DNA of 64,000 nt from Scytonema sp035967975. Its GTDB lineage: Bacteria; Cyanobacteriota; Cyanobacteriia; Cyanobacteriales; Nostocaceae. The notes under the pieces were generated by a model that did not search any database, was not told where the DNA came from, and saw only the letters and a program-made list of their open reading frames with translations. Positions 51,249 through 62,200 of the stretch are shown here, one piece after another. The stretch spans positions 1 through 64,000 of the forward strand of contig JAWQFQ010000026.1 of the NCBI GenBank assembly GCA_035967975.1, given 5' to 3'. A program made the translations under genes and the position numbers. The stretch's first letter is position 1; every line of letters begins with the position of its first letter.

Positions 51249-52016
51249 TTATTGTTCTTGATAATTCCATAGCAGTCCGCCATCGACAAAAAAGGTGGAA
51301 CCTGTAATATAGTCGGCATCAGATGATGCTAAAAAGGCAGCTAGGGAGGCGACATCCTGTGGTTGTCCGAGTCGTCCGAGAGGTATATTCTTTAACACAG
51401 CACTCAATTTCTCTTTATCTTCTAACAAACTTTTGTTAATTGGTGTTTCAATGGCTCCCGGTGCTATGTTATTGACTGTAATTCCTAATGGTCCCAGCTC
51501 AATCGCCAAGTTTCGCATCATCATTTTTACACCGCCTTTGCTAGCACAGTAGGAGGTAAAGTGGGGGAAAGGCAGTTCTTCATGTACTGAACTAATGTTA
51601 ATAATCTTACCTGAACGCTTTGTCTCCCTTAAGTGCTTAACAACTGCTTGTGTTGCAAAAAACACGCCTTTGAGATTCACATTCAGTACGGTATCGTAAT
51701 CCTGTTCTGTTACATCCCAGAAGGAAGCATTCTTTTCTACACCTGCGTTATTTACCAAGATATCTATCTTGCCAAAATGTTGAATCCCTTCATTTACCAT
51801 TTTGCAAATGTCACTGATTATACTTAAGTCAGCTTTAACAACTAAGCCTTTCCGTCCGGTTGCTTCGACTTTCGCTTTGGTTTCTTCCGCACCTTCAGGA
51901 TGGGAACGGTAATCAATAATAATGTTTGCACCCTCTTCAGCAAGACGGACGGCGATCGCCTGACCAATTCCTTGGCTACTACCCGTTACCAATGCGACCT
52001 TATCTTCAAGCTTCAT
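51249..52016 (-). CDS. SDR family oxidoreductase (glucose-1-dehydrogenase-like)
   Basis: A 255-residue classical SDR: TGSSQGIGQAIAV cofactor loop, VNNAGVEKN, SYCASKGG catalytic Tyr-Lys, NNIAPGAIETPIN, ending ADYITGSTFFVDGGLLWNYQ. The ending matches glucose-1-dehydrogenase-like SDRs of cyanobacteria. A broken paralogue is at 49-144. It leads a run of three SDR genes before the glucosidase gene, which is consistent with sugar or sugar-alcohol metabolism (inference). The remnant cluster at the left end keeps the same SDR-to-glucosidase orientation. Confidence 0.88.
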   Translation of the reverse strand: MKLEDKVALVTGSSQGIGQAIAVRLAEEGANIIIDYRSHPEGAEETKAKVEATGRKGLVVKADLSIISDICKMVNEGIQHFGKIDILVNNAGVEKNASFWDVTEQDYDTVLNVNLKGVFFATQAVVKHLRETKRSGKIINISSVHEELPFPHFTSYCASKGGVKMMMRNLAIELGPLGITVNNIAPGAIETPINKSLLEDKEKLSAVLKNIPLGRLGQPQDVASLAAFLASSDADYITGSTFFVDGGLLWNYQEQ

Positions 52017-52215
52017 TGATTTCCTCCTTAAGTCGTTGTTTGAGCGGTCAGCACTTCAGCAGTCAGCACTTCAGCTAAGATCTGACAGTGGGACTTGTAG
52101 CTAATTCAATGACTCCATTTATTCCCTTGGGAAGTGCAGCTTATATTTTCTAACACTAGAACCTATAAAAATCTCTTCCCCCTACACCCTACACCCTACA
52201 CCCCACACCCCATTC

Positions 52216-53031
52216 TCATCGATGGGGAACTTTCACATTTTTGAAAATACAGCGGTAGTTGGGAACGTGAAAAAGCTTTCCAGTCAAAACTTCAAGCTGA
52301 CCAAAACTGATTAAACGGAAAACCCATACAGCTAAGATTGCGCCTAGTGGTGGTGCAATACAATACAGCCATTGGTCTGTCCAGAACCAAGTCACAAAAG
52401 CAGGTCCGATGCTGCGTGCTGGATTTAAACTTGTACCAGAAATAGGAGCTCCTAGCCAAACCATTATTGCCACTAACAGCCAAGTCATGAGTGGTGTCCA
52501 GCGCATCAAGCGACGATTGCTGACAAAGATGAAAATTGCCAGCACGAGAATTGCCGTCATGGTTACTTCTGCTGTGAATACATACCACAAAGAGTATCCT
52601 AGTCCGGGTGAAGTCACACCATTATTTACACTTACAGCATACTTTCCCCAAAGAAATACTAGCAAGACTGCACCACTAATTGCACCCAGAAATTGGGCTA
52701 TAATATAACCGCCAATATCCTGAAGGTGCATTTTGCCTTGTAACCAAAAGGCAAGGGAAACGGCAGGGTTGACATGAGCGCCACTCAGTTTTCCCAATGG
52801 GGAAATAGCAACCAGTGAACCTGTTCCAGAAAACATGAGTCCCGTGATGAGTAATCGAAGGCTTCTATTAGGAATCAGTTGTTCCATTGGTAAGCCTTGA
52901 GCAAAGTTGAATACAACCGCACTCAATCCCACAAAAACAAGAATTGCAGTTCCGAGTAATTCTGCACCGTATTCCGACCAGTGTAATTTGTGCCACCATT
53001 TAGGATTAACCGTAATTTTTGCATGACTCAT
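52216..53031 (-). CDS. MIP-family aquaporin/glycerol facilitator
   Basis: A 271-residue channel with six membrane helices and both pore motifs: GAHVNPAVSLAF (NPA 88-90) and GTSLNPARSIGPA (NPA 203-205, Arg206). Residue 207 is Ser, where glycerol facilitators have Asp, which favours water or small-solute specificity. N- and C-termini are soluble. Near the SDR and glucosidase genes it may contribute to osmotic response (inference). ATG 53031. Confidence 0.9.
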   Translation of the reverse strand: MSHAKITVNPKWWHKLHWSEYGAELLGTAILVFVGLSAVVFNFAQGLPMEQLIPNRSLRLLITGLMFSGTGSLVAISPLGKLSGAHVNPAVSLAFWLQGKMHLQDIGGYIIAQFLGAISGAVLLVFLWGKYAVSVNNGVTSPGLGYSLWYVFTAEVTMTAILVLAIFIFVSNRRLMRWTPLMTWLLVAIMVWLGAPISGTSLNPARSIGPAFVTWFWTDQWLYCIAPPLGAILAVWVFRLISFGQLEVLTGKLFHVPNYRCIFKNVKVPHR

Positions 53032-53413
53032 GCAGTCTTTACCCAGTGTTTTTTATTTATTTGTACTTGGTCAGTGGAAAAGCATTGTTGATGCTACCAC
53101 AGGGCTTGTTGTCAAATCCTTGAGGCAAATCAAGTTGCATGGTTTTACATTCAACCCGGTTTCTTTTTGGAGATGCGAAATTTTGTGTCTACTCTTGTTC
53201 CATACTTTCAAGCGCAAATATCAGCTGATATTTATCACAGATGTTGTCATCCTTACCTCTGTCTTAGAGTAGAAACCCAATCCTTGTCGATTGAGAGGGC
53301 GAACGACTGAACCCTTCTCCTGTCACCAGACGCACTCGCGTTCGGGAAGGCTCCGCCAACGCCCCTACACCCTACACCCCTGTGTTTCTAAGAAAAAACC
53401 AGATTTTTAGAGC
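53032..53413. other. Spacer with dispersed repeats
   Basis: Includes CGCACTCGCGTTCGGGAAGG and CGGAGCCTTCCCG-type repeat near 53330, and CCCTACACCCTACACCCC. No gene is seen. Confidence 0.5.
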
Positions 53414-54130
53414 TTAAAATTTCTCTACCGCAGGACGTAAGTCAAGTTCTAAAGTCCACGCAGTTGCATCTTGTTGGTAAAGTTGCCAGTAGGTTTGTGC
53501 GATCGCCTCTGGTGATAATAATGTGTTTTCGTCACGCTCCTGTGCCATTTCTCTGACTCTTGACGTATTAATCATACCATCAATAATGATATGAGCTACG
53601 TGAATTCCCTGAGGTCCAAATTCTCTGGCTAGGGATTGGGCTAACGCTCGCAAACCAAATTTGCCTACTGCTAAAGCTGCAAATCGGGCTGAGCCTCTCG
53701 TACCTGCGGTGGCTCCTGTTAATAAGATAGTACCTTTTCGTCTTTCAAGCATAGCAGGAAGTACCTGTTGTGCTGCAAGAAAGGCTCCAAAACAATTGAC
53801 TTTCCAATTTGACTCAAATTGCTGTGGTGTTAGTTCAAGGATACCAGCCATCCGAAAAGCCCCGGCATTGTAAACAAAGACTTCGGGAGCGCTGAGTTGC
53901 GATCGCACCTGCTCAAATGCGTTTGTTACCGACGCGGGGTCAGTAGCATCAACACTAACAGATATTGCTTTCCCGCCTGCGTTTTCGATATCTGACTGAA
54001 TTTGAGCAAGTGTCTCTGAGTTTCTCGCCATAAGTGCAACAGCAAAACCTTCTTTTGCAAATCTTTGCGCGATCGCGGCTCCCAATCCTGGACCTACACC
54101 CAACACAGCTGCAACTTTTGATTGGTTCAT
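53414..54130 (-). CDS. SDR-like oxidoreductase lacking the usual catalytic Tyr
   Basis: A 238-residue SDR-like protein: AVLGVGPGLGAAIAQRFAKE cofactor loop, VYNAGAFRMA in the NNAG place, and FAALAVGKFGLRALAQS where YxxxK is expected (Leu in place of Tyr). The GIHVAHIIIDGMINTSR ending marks a known SDR subgroup with this loss. The ATG 54130 overlaps the MFS stop by ATGA. It may bind cofactor without classical catalysis or use another residue. Confidence 0.8.
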   Translation of the reverse strand: MNQSKVAAVLGVGPGLGAAIAQRFAKEGFAVALMARNSETLAQIQSDIENAGGKAISVSVDATDPASVTNAFEQVRSQLSAPEVFVYNAGAFRMAGILELTPQQFESNWKVNCFGAFLAAQQVLPAMLERRKGTILLTGATAGTRGSARFAALAVGKFGLRALAQSLAREFGPQGIHVAHIIIDGMINTSRVREMAQERDENTLLSPEAIAQTYWQLYQQDATAWTLELDLRPAVEKF

Positions 54131-55320
54131 AAACACGTACAATACCTAAATACGACAAGAGTTAGAAGTGCAAATCCCGCACCCACATAGAACACGTTAT
54201 TGATTCCTCCCAAACTAAAAGCTACGAGCATCAATAACGGTCCTAGGGTTTGACCTAACCCAAAAAATGTTCCGTTTACAGAAAGAATTGTAGCGAGATA
54301 TTCTTTTGGTGCAACCTCTGTTAAACGAGTTTGAATGCTAGGAGCACCAATCCCCAGACCAATACCAAAAATTGTCGTTGGAATCAATAATAACCAGAGA
54401 TTTGAAACGAAGGGAATAATCAGGAGTGCTAAAGCATACAAAACAAAAGATGCTCGAATTAATGTTGTAGTATGAAATTTTCTCGCTAGTCTTCCTAACT
54501 GTGAAGATGTTATTGTAATAGCTACAGAAACACTGGATAGCAATACACCAATTGTAGAAGCAGGGGCTTCAAAAGTATCACTAATCAATTGAGGTAAATA
54601 AGTGACATAAGCTCCGTAAAGAAGAATGAAGTTAGCAGCACTACCAATGAAAAGACCAGCTAACTTCCGGTTTTTCAAAGCTAGGAGAGCATTTCTCAAA
54701 TATTCCTGAAGATTTCTTTCTCCTTTGGGTTCTGGATTTTTCAATACAAACAATACCACTAAGCCGATAGGAATCGCTAGTATGGGTAGGGCAAAAGGAT
54801 AGTACCAGCCGAAGGTTGCTAATGTACCGCCAATGATGGGATAGCTTGCTGTACCGATACTGGTGAAACTAGCATTATAACCCATTGCTGTAGTGCGTTT
54901 ATCCCCTGCATATAAATCGCCAATTAAGGTAATGCTCAGGGATAGTAAAGAAGCTGCACCAATTCCTTGTAAGAAACGTAATAACAGCAAAAGGTTAAAA
55001 TCTCTAGCAAAAGCACAGGCTGTTCCTGCAATCCCAAATAAAATTAGAGAAGGTACAATAATTTTTTTGCGCCCCAATCTATCAGCAAGGACACCAATAA
55101 AAGGACCTAAAAGGACAGCAGGAAGTGTAAAGACAGTTACTAATAAACCTAGATTACTAGGATTGACACTTAATGCTTGGGCTAGTTTAGGAAATGCTGG
55201 AGTTAAGCTAGAAACTCCGAGAACTGCCATCAGAGAAACTGCACAAATAATTTGAAAGTTCGTGTCTAGATAAAGACGCTTAGGAGGTTTTTGCTGGTTA
55301 TCAATGCTTGCTGGGTGCAT
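54127..55320 (-). CDS. MFS transporter (drug/metabolite efflux type)
   Basis: A 397-residue 12-helix major facilitator. The loop 2-3 motif is GVLADRLGRKKII, and PAFPKLAQALSVNPSN opens helix 1's periplasmic loop as in 12-TM drug antiporters of the DHA1 type. Substrate unknown. It starts at ATG 55320 and is translationally coupled to the SDR-like gene after it (ATGA), so the two may handle the same compound. Confidence 0.88.
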   Translation of the reverse strand: MHPASIDNQQKPPKRLYLDTNFQIICAVSLMAVLGVSSLTPAFPKLAQALSVNPSNLGLLVTVFTLPAVLLGPFIGVLADRLGRKKIIVPSLILFGIAGTACAFARDFNLLLLLRFLQGIGAASLLSLSITLIGDLYAGDKRTTAMGYNASFTSIGTASYPIIGGTLATFGWYYPFALPILAIPIGLVVLFVLKNPEPKGERNLQEYLRNALLALKNRKLAGLFIGSAANFILLYGAYVTYLPQLISDTFEAPASTIGVLLSSVSVAITITSSQLGRLARKFHTTTLIRASFVLYALALLIIPFVSNLWLLLIPTTIFGIGLGIGAPSIQTRLTEVAPKEYLATILSVNGTFFGLGQTLGPLLMLVAFSLGGINNVFYVGAGFALLTLVVFRYCTCL

Positions 55321-55738
55321 AAATTTTTACTGATAATTCTTCGCTGAAGGACTTCCAAATAAAAAAATCAAACTATCTCTCTTGTGGTACGTCTGTCTCA
55401 GACGTTAGTGAACCAGGCATCCCATGTTATCTAGGTGTTAAATGGAAAAGTTGTCTGGGAGATGGTTTTGGCTGCATTCAATACGAGGCTAAGTAACGTT
55501 AGAGTGAGTGGAACAAACAACGCTTTACATGAGTGAAGTCTCATTTGCAAGCCTCCGTGGGGCAATTTTAGAAGAAATCCTCTTCATAAAGATTTGATTT
55601 ATGAAGAGAGTGTTTTTTACTGTACTTTGTCAGTATAAGCTTTGTGCTAGCGATCGCAGAATCAGGAAATATGTGATTGACAAAAGACAGCTTTAAAATG
55701 TTCGTTCTTGGATAAAGCTAAAGCCGTGACTACGAACT

Positions 55739-55846
55739 TTATTTAGCAATCCGAAAACGACGACGGCGCAATTGAGAACTAATTCCGACCAAGCCTATAC
55801 CAATTAAGGCTGTGGTAGTGGTTAGTGGTACGCTAATGCTATAGAT
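55739..55846 (-). pseudogene. PEP-CTERM-like tail of a lost secreted protein
   Basis: The minus-strand frame reads SVPLTTTTALIGIGLVGISS, then QLRRRRFRIAK and TAA. A hydrophobic helix followed by an Arg cluster at the very end is the C-terminal sorting tail of PEP-CTERM proteins (proline at the front, without a full VPEP). There is no preceding gene body; a stop precedes it in frame. Confidence 0.6.
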
Positions 55847-55881
55847 TTACCCACACTGACCTTGCTGGAGTAGGTGATGTT

Positions 55882-56976
55882 TCAACTGGGTTGAAGTTCT
55901 AGAAAGGGGTAATCTGTGTATCCTTTTTCACTAGGACCGTAAAACGTTTTAGGGTCTGGTTCATTTAAAGGCGCATTGAGTTCAAAGCGTTTTGGTAAAT
56001 CGGGATTGGCTAGAAATAGTTTGCCAAAAGAGACTAAATCTGCATCACCACTGTTTAGTATGCTGTCACCTTTGGGGCGATCGTATCCACCATTGGTGAT
56101 TAAGGTTCCTTTGTAGATTTTCCGGAAGTAGGGTGTGACTGGGTTCATGACTTCGTGCTTGGCTAAATCTACCTCATTTGGTTCCATAAGGTGGAGGTAT
56201 GCTAAATCAAAGCGATTGAGTGCTGCGATCGCGTAACTGAAGGTTTCTTGAGGATTGGAGTCACCCATACCATAATAAGTGTTACTGGGGGAAAGTTTGA
56301 TACCAACCCTATCTGCACCCCATACACTTGCCACAGCTTCTACAACTTCTAGCATGAATCGCGATCGCTTTTCTGCTGAACCACCGTATTCATCAGTACT
56401 TTGATTTGACCAATCTTGGAGAAATTGGTCGATTAAGTAACCAAATGCACCATGCAGTTCTACGCCGTCAAATCCCCCTACCTGAGCGTTTTCTGCACCT
56501 TTGCGAAATTGCTCGATAATTTCAGGGATTTCATGGATTTCTAAAGCACGAGGTGTTTCCATTGCGACTTTTCCCACAGGAGTGTGTAGTTGACCTGGAG
56601 CCGCAATAGCGGAGGGTGCTACAGGTAACTCTCCATTCAGTAAAGAGGGATGGGAAACTCTTCCAGAATGCCACAGTTGCAAGAAAATTTTTCCCCCTTT
56701 TTGATGTACGGTATCAGTCACTAAACGCCATCCATTTACCTGTTCTTCTGTGTAAATTCCTGGACAGTTTATGTATCCCAAACTCATAGGTGAAACCATT
56801 GTGCATTCCGTAACGATTAACCCTGCAGTGACTCGTTGGGCATAGTAGTCTGCCATAAGTTGGTTGGGAAGGGTATCAATTGCTCGCAAACGTGTCATGG
56901 GTGCCATCACCATCCGGTTGGATAGGGTGTAAGGACCAACTTGAACAGGGGTGAAAAGATTAATATCGGTAGTCAC
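55882..56976 (-). CDS. Old yellow enzyme-type alkene reductase
   Basis: A 364-residue FMN-dependent OYE: NLFTPVQVGPYTLSNRMVMA, PMTRLRA, LIVTECTMVSP, LWHSGRVSHPS, HGAFGYLIDQFLQDWSNQST, DEYGGSAEKRSRF and LITNGGY near the end. These reduce activated C=C bonds of enones, with the HxxN-type substrate-binding pair varying. I use GTG 56976 (VTTDINLF) with AAGGA upstream, since the 40-residue N-terminal extension to 57096 (MMYTLKRNYKHLLYLG) has no homology. No redox partner is needed beyond NADPH. Confidence 0.9.
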   Translation of the reverse strand: MTTDINLFTPVQVGPYTLSNRMVMAPMTRLRAIDTLPNQLMADYYAQRVTAGLIVTECTMVSPMSLGYINCPGIYTEEQVNGWRLVTDTVHQKGGKIFLQLWHSGRVSHPSLLNGELPVAPSAIAAPGQLHTPVGKVAMETPRALEIHEIPEIIEQFRKGAENAQVGGFDGVELHGAFGYLIDQFLQDWSNQSTDEYGGSAEKRSRFMLEVVEAVASVWGADRVGIKLSPSNTYYGMGDSNPQETFSYAIAALNRFDLAYLHLMEPNEVDLAKHEVMNPVTPYFRKIYKGTLITNGGYDRPKGDSILNSGDADLVSFGKLFLANPDLPKRFELNAPLNEPDPKTFYGPSEKGYTDYPFLELQPS

Positions 56977-57059
56977 AGGTATTTTTTCCTTGTTGTATTG
57001 TAGGCAAACGTTAGTGAGATTTTTAGATATTTTAACTGCTAAATCTGTTCCTAAATATA

Positions 57060-57108
57060 GGAGATGTTTGTAGTTGCGCTTTAGCGTATACATCACAACT
57101 ACAAGTCT
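57060..57108. repeat. TTGTAGTTGCGCTTTAGCG repeat
   Basis: GTTTGTAGTTGCGCTTTAGCGTA, also found near 30955. A truncated inverse is present near 970. Noncoding. Confidence 0.6.
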
Positions 57109-57123
57109 TGATTAGGTACCGGA

Positions 57124-57762
57124 TTAATCAGTAGGTTCGGTGTATACTACTTCATAAAGGTGAAATTCGTTTTCTGCTAATCCTTGCCAATATTCAGATA
57201 AGGGTTTGTATTTTGGGTCTTTGAGGAGTTCCTCAAAATCTGCAAAACTTCGCCACTGTCCGTAGTTTACGTTATGGACACCATCTAGAGAACGATGGAA
57301 GTTAGCAGATAAAAGTCCTGGGTTTTGCAAGCTAATTCCTACGTATTCTTTTTCTAATTCTACTAAACGCATTTGGTTTTCTGGCTTGACTCGGAATTCT
57401 GCTAGGTGAATTAAATTACCAAAGGTAATTTTGAGTGGGGCGTTTTCTGGCTGGGAAACAACGACTTCGTATACGTGTGACTCGTGAATCTGGTATTGGG
57501 AAAGTTTTGCTCCGTTGGCTTGTACCTCAGAATTGTTCAAAAATGCTTGATAGTCTTGTGGACTTTTCCATTGAGCGTAGTTCATCACTCGCACTCCATC
57601 TATACTCTTATGAAGGCTGGATGAAACAAAACCCGGTTGGTGTTTCACCGTGGTTTCTATAAATTCAATAATGGTATCAATTAATTCCTGCTGGCGTTCT
57701 GGTTCTACGGTGAAGATGATTATCACCGCGATCGCATTGTTGTTTTTGTCAATAGTAGGCAT
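57124..57762 (-). CDS. Tandem ABM (antibiotic biosynthesis monooxygenase) domain protein
   Basis: A 212-residue protein with two ABM/dimeric-alpha-beta-barrel units: the first around VIIIFTVEPERQQELIDTII, HQPGFVSSSLHKSIDG and YAQWKSPQDY; the second around HLAEFRVKPENQMRLVELEK, NPGLLSANFHRSLDG and YGQWRSFADF. ABM domains bind or oxidise aromatics or heme without cofactors, or only bind. GGGAG precedes ATG 57762. It lies between the OYE and the antiporter genes on one strand. Confidence 0.85.
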   Translation of the reverse strand: MPTIDKNNNAIAVIIIFTVEPERQQELIDTIIEFIETTVKHQPGFVSSSLHKSIDGVRVMNYAQWKSPQDYQAFLNNSEVQANGAKLSQYQIHESHVYEVVVSQPENAPLKITFGNLIHLAEFRVKPENQMRLVELEKEYVGISLQNPGLLSANFHRSLDGVHNVNYGQWRSFADFEELLKDPKYKPLSEYWQGLAENEFHLYEVVYTEPTD

Positions 57763-57767
57763 TTGTT

Positions 57768-59135
57768 TTACTCCCGTAATTGAACAGCAGAAACCTTTGT
57801 TGGTTCTCGAAACACAAGTGACAATAGGGGGGGCGCGATGAAAGTGGTGACTATGACCATAACGATGATTGCAGCGTCCAGGGAACTAGGAAGAATACCA
57901 CTTGCTGAACCTATACCTGCGAAGACGAGTCCTACTTCTCCACGCGGAATCATACCAATACCGATCGCAAGTTTATTTGTACCGGGTTGACCAAACACTG
58001 TGAAGCCACTAACGATTTTTCCAATGATTGCGATCGCAATCAAGAAGCTTGCCATGATTAACCCTTCGCGATTCTCTGGAATTGCTGGGTTGAGAACACC
58101 AATATTAGTTTTGGCGCTGACTACCACGAAAAAAATCGGTACCAGTACGTCTGCTATTGGCGTGACTTGGTTCTTGAGTTCACGGCATTTTTGCGTTTCT
58201 GCTAAAACTAAACCTGCGGTAAAGGCTCCAAGAATAGCTTCTAATTTAATAATTGTAGCAATGTATGCCAGAATAAATGCAAAAATGAGCGCCGGAACAA
58301 GCAGCTGACCGCGAGTTTTGAGTTCATCGACTAGTTTGACAAAGTAAGGGCTTGACCAGCGTCCTAAGAGGATTGAGCCTACTAAAAAGGCTACGGCGCT
58401 GATGATGAGGTAAAGCACATTGGTAAGTTGTACTTCTCCAGTTTTTGCCAAACCTGCAACCACTGCTAAGACAATAATACCAAGAATGTCGTCTAGCACT
58501 GCAGCACCAATGATAATTTGACCTTCTTTACTTTTGAGGCGCTGTAGCTCTTCGAGTACTTTTGCTGTGATCCCGATGCTTGTTGCTGTGAGTGCTGCAC
58601 CTGCAAAAATAGCCGGAACAGTTGGGACGTTAAATAAAGCTATTAGCCCCAATGTTCCAGCGATAAATGGTGTGGCGACTCCCACAACTGCTACGACTGT
58701 TGATTGAAGACCGACTTTCAATAATTCTTGTAAGTTTGATTCTAATCCAATTTCAAATAGCAAAATCACGACTCCAATTTCTGCCATTGTCGAAATGACT
58801 TCACTATCTATCTGAAAAATTGTTGCTGCACCGTCTAGACTTAATCCAGCAGTGGCTTCTAAAAAACCCATCATTGCTGAGTTTGTACTATCACCACCAC
58901 CATCAGGAAATACTAGGAGATGAAAAGCAGAAATTCCTACAATTAAACCGCCTAATAGTTGTCCTAGAACAGAAGGTAAATTCATTCGAGCACATATTTC
59001 TCCCCCAATAGTACTGGCAAGGTAGATGATAACCAAACTCATCAATACCCCAGCCATAACTATCGTTGGGTTGTCTGCTTCTGAAGCTGTTGCAAGTAAT
59101 GGAGTTGTGTACAACAAAGAAGTTATGAGTGACAT
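57768..59135 (-). CDS. Cation:proton antiporter (CPA2 type)
   Basis: A 455-residue membrane protein of about 12 helices. LLFEIGLESNLQELLKVG, AVLDDILGIIVLAVVAG (the acidic ion-binding DD) and GMIPRGEVGLVFAGIG match the NhaP/KefB-like CPA2 group of sodium or potassium/proton antiporters. No RCK regulatory domain follows. I start at ATG 59135 (MSLITSLLY); the frame to 59234 runs through ACACCC repeats. It contributes to pH and ion balance. Confidence 0.88.
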   Translation of the reverse strand: MSLITSLLYTTPLLATASEADNPTIVMAGVLMSLVIIYLASTIGGEICARMNLPSVLGQLLGGLIVGISAFHLLVFPDGGGDSTNSAMMGFLEATAGLSLDGAATIFQIDSEVISTMAEIGVVILLFEIGLESNLQELLKVGLQSTVVAVVGVATPFIAGTLGLIALFNVPTVPAIFAGAALTATSIGITAKVLEELQRLKSKEGQIIIGAAVLDDILGIIVLAVVAGLAKTGEVQLTNVLYLIISAVAFLVGSILLGRWSSPYFVKLVDELKTRGQLLVPALIFAFILAYIATIIKLEAILGAFTAGLVLAETQKCRELKNQVTPIADVLVPIFFVVVSAKTNIGVLNPAIPENREGLIMASFLIAIAIIGKIVSGFTVFGQPGTNKLAIGIGMIPRGEVGLVFAGIGSASGILPSSLDAAIIVMVIVTTFIAPPLLSLVFREPTKVSAVQLRE

Positions 59136-59139
59136 GGAG

Positions 59140-59235
59140 TGTGGGGGTGTAGGGGTGTAAGGGTGCAAGGCTCTGCGCCCGCACAGATATGGGGTGTGGG
59201 GGGATAAAAAGTAAGGGTGGACATTAATGTCCACC
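59140..59235. repeat. ACACCC-type and CCACCCTTGT palindromic repeat
   Basis: GTGTGGGGGTGTAGGGGTGTAAGGGTG and GGGTGGACATTAATGTCCACCC, a perfect 22-base palindrome ending in the antiporter's upstream region. Confidence 0.65.
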
Positions 59236-59252
59236 CTTGTCAGTTGATGAAT

Positions 59253-62200
59253 TTATCGGGGGGTTTCGTGGGGAACTCTACCATCCTCAACAGCAGGTTG
59301 TAGCTGTCGGGGTTGACGCCGAGAAAATAGGCGATCGCGAATGTTGCCAATCACAATATAGAGGATGGGTACGATAAACAGAGTCAAGGTAGTAGAGACT
59401 AACATTCCACCAAACACGGCTGTACCGAGAGATTGACGGCTACCCGCACCTGCACCTGTAGCAATTGCTAGGGGAAAGATACCTAAAAGGGTAGAAATCG
59501 CCGTCATGAGAATTGGTCGCAGACGCTGTTGTGATGCTTCGATCGCTGCTTTAGCAACAGGGAAACCTTGGTCGTGTAATTGGTTAGCAAACTCGACAAT
59601 CAGAATTGCGTTCTTACTTGCTAAGCCAATCAGCATGACCAAACCCACTTGACAAAAGACATCGTTATTTAAACCCCGTAAAGATTGTGCTGAAAGTGCG
59701 CCCATGATAGCTAGGGGAACTGACAGCATAATAATCAAGGGGTCAACATAGTTTTCGTACTGGGCTGCTAGTACCAAGAACACAAAGATAAGCCCCAATC
59801 CAAAAATCAGTGGTGCTTGACCGCCTGACTGTTGTTCTTCTGCGGAAATTCCCGACCATTCGTAACCAAAACCTGTTGGTAAAATCTTCTGGGCGAGTTG
59901 CTCCATTGCTTTGAGGGCTTGTCCCGAACTAAAACCAGGTGCGGGTGAACCGTTGATTTCAATGGAGCGGAATAGATTGTAATGGTTTATTGTTTGCGCC
60001 CCAGTTGAAGGAGTAATTTTCACCAGATTACTCAGAGGAACCATTTGATCGTTCTGAGAACGAACATACAATAGACCTATATCTTGGGGATTGGAGCGAA
60101 ACTGAGCATCTGCTTGGATGTAAACCCGGTAGGTTCTTTGGAGATAGTTAAAGTCATTGACGTAGCGAGAACCCAAGTAACTTTGTAGGGTGTTAAAGAT
60201 ATCATCTACATCAACTTGCAACGCTTTGGCTTTATTGCGATCTACTTCAATTAAGAGTTGAGGGGTGCTTGCAGAGAAGGTGCTAAACACACCTTGCAGC
60301 CCTGGTGTTTGGTTTCCCTGCATCATTATCTGACCCATGACTTGCAACATGGTATTTAAGCCACTGTTACCTCGTCTGTCTTGAAGTTGAAATTGAAAGC
60401 CACTAAAGTTACCCAAACCGCGAATTGCTGGTGGATTCACTGGTAAAATTCGTGCATCAGTAATAGAGAATAATTTCGGCGTCAAATTTCCGATGATTGC
60501 TTGTACCGACTGACCCGGTCCTTTCCGCTCATCCCAAGGTTTGAGAGTTGTAAAAATTACACCATTATTGACGGTGCTACCCGTGAAACCAAAACCACCA
60601 ACTGCGAAAGTTCCCACAACTTCAGGTATTTTAAGGATTTCTTCCTCTACCTGACGCATGACTTTACTGGTGTAATTGAGAGAAACTCCTTCTGGACCTT
60701 GGATGATAGTGATGAAATAGCCTTGGTCTTCGTCGGGAAGAAATGCATTGGGTACACTCGTATAAAGCCACCCTGTTAGCCCTAAAAGCAGGATAAACAC
60801 TGCTAGCACAATTGCTTTTATACGCACTAAGCGCTTAAGTACCCATTCATACCCATTTCGCATTGCGTCTAAAAACCTGTTGATAGCACGGAATATCCAG
60901 CCAAAGAAACCACGCTGTCTTCTTCTTGGTCGCAGTAGCAAACCAGCTAAAGAAGGTGTGAGGGTAAGGGCGAGAAAGGTGGAAATAGCGATAGAAAAGG
61001 CAATTGTTAAGGCAAATTGTCGATAAATCTGACCTGTAGCACCAGGGAAGAAGGCTACGGGAACGAATACAGCCATCAAGACGAGAGATGTGGCGATCAC
61101 TGCTCCGAAGAGTTCTTGCATTGCGGAGGAAGCCGCTTGGCGCGGTGACATCTCTTCTTCCTGAATCAGACGGGCGATGTCTTCCACTACAACAATTGCA
61201 TCGTCTACCACCATACCCGTTGCTAGGGTGAGACCAAACATGGTCAATGTGTTGATGGAGAAGTTGAAAACTTTAACAAAGGCAAATGTACCAATTAATG
61301 CTAGAGGAATTGTGACTACTGGGATGATGGTTGTTCGCCAATCTTGCAGGAATAGGAAAATGACTAAGACAACTAGGGCGATCGCTAGCAACAGAGTGAG
61401 GAGCACTTCTGAAAGGGACGCTTCCACAAATGAAGTGGTATCAAAAGCAACTCGATACTCCATTCCCGGCGGAAACTCTTGAGCAAGTCGCGCCATTTCT
61501 TCCTTAACTGCCTTTGCTACAGTTAAAGCATTACTCCCAGGGATAGTGAATATACCGATACCTACACCTTCTTGACCCCGAAATCGAAGGAAGGTGTTAT
61601 AGTTTTCCGCTCCTAATTCTGCCCGACCTACATCTTTCAACTTAACGAGGGTACCATCTTCACCTGTTTTGATAATCATGTCATCAAATTCAGATGGTTC
61701 CACAAGTCTACTTTGCGCCCGCAGGTCTATTTGATACATTTGGTCTTTTGGGGATGGCTGTTGACCGATCTGCCCAGCACCCACTTGAAGGTTCTGTTCA
61801 TTAAGAGCATCAACGACATCTTGGGCGGTGAGGTTACGACTGGCGAGGCGATTGGGGTCAAGCCACAGACGCATAGCGTAGCGGCGTTCGCCAAAAATTC
61901 TCGCTTCGTTTACACCGTCAATTCTTTTAAGAGCATCTGCAATATAAAGGTCAGCGTAGTTACTTAAAAATACGTTATTGTATTCGTTATTTTTGCTATA
62001 CAGACCCATTGCTAACAGGATGTCATTAGATTGTTTGCTAACATTCACCCCTGTTCGCTGTACTGGTTCTGGTAACTGTGGTTCAGCTAATGCTACACGG
62101 TTTTGGACATCAACGGCTGCAATATCTTTGTTCCGAGATGCATCAAATGTCACCGTTATTGTACTGGCACCACTGTTACTACTACTTGAGGTCATGTATT

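Noticed and set aside
56977..57096. 40-residue N-terminal extension of the OYE protein
   Set aside because: Not part of the family fold, and a GTG with AAGGA upstream fits the domain start.
59136..59234. 33-residue N-terminal extension of the antiporter
   Set aside because: Consists of translated ACACCC repeats (HPYTPTPPHS); ATG 59135 starts the first helix.
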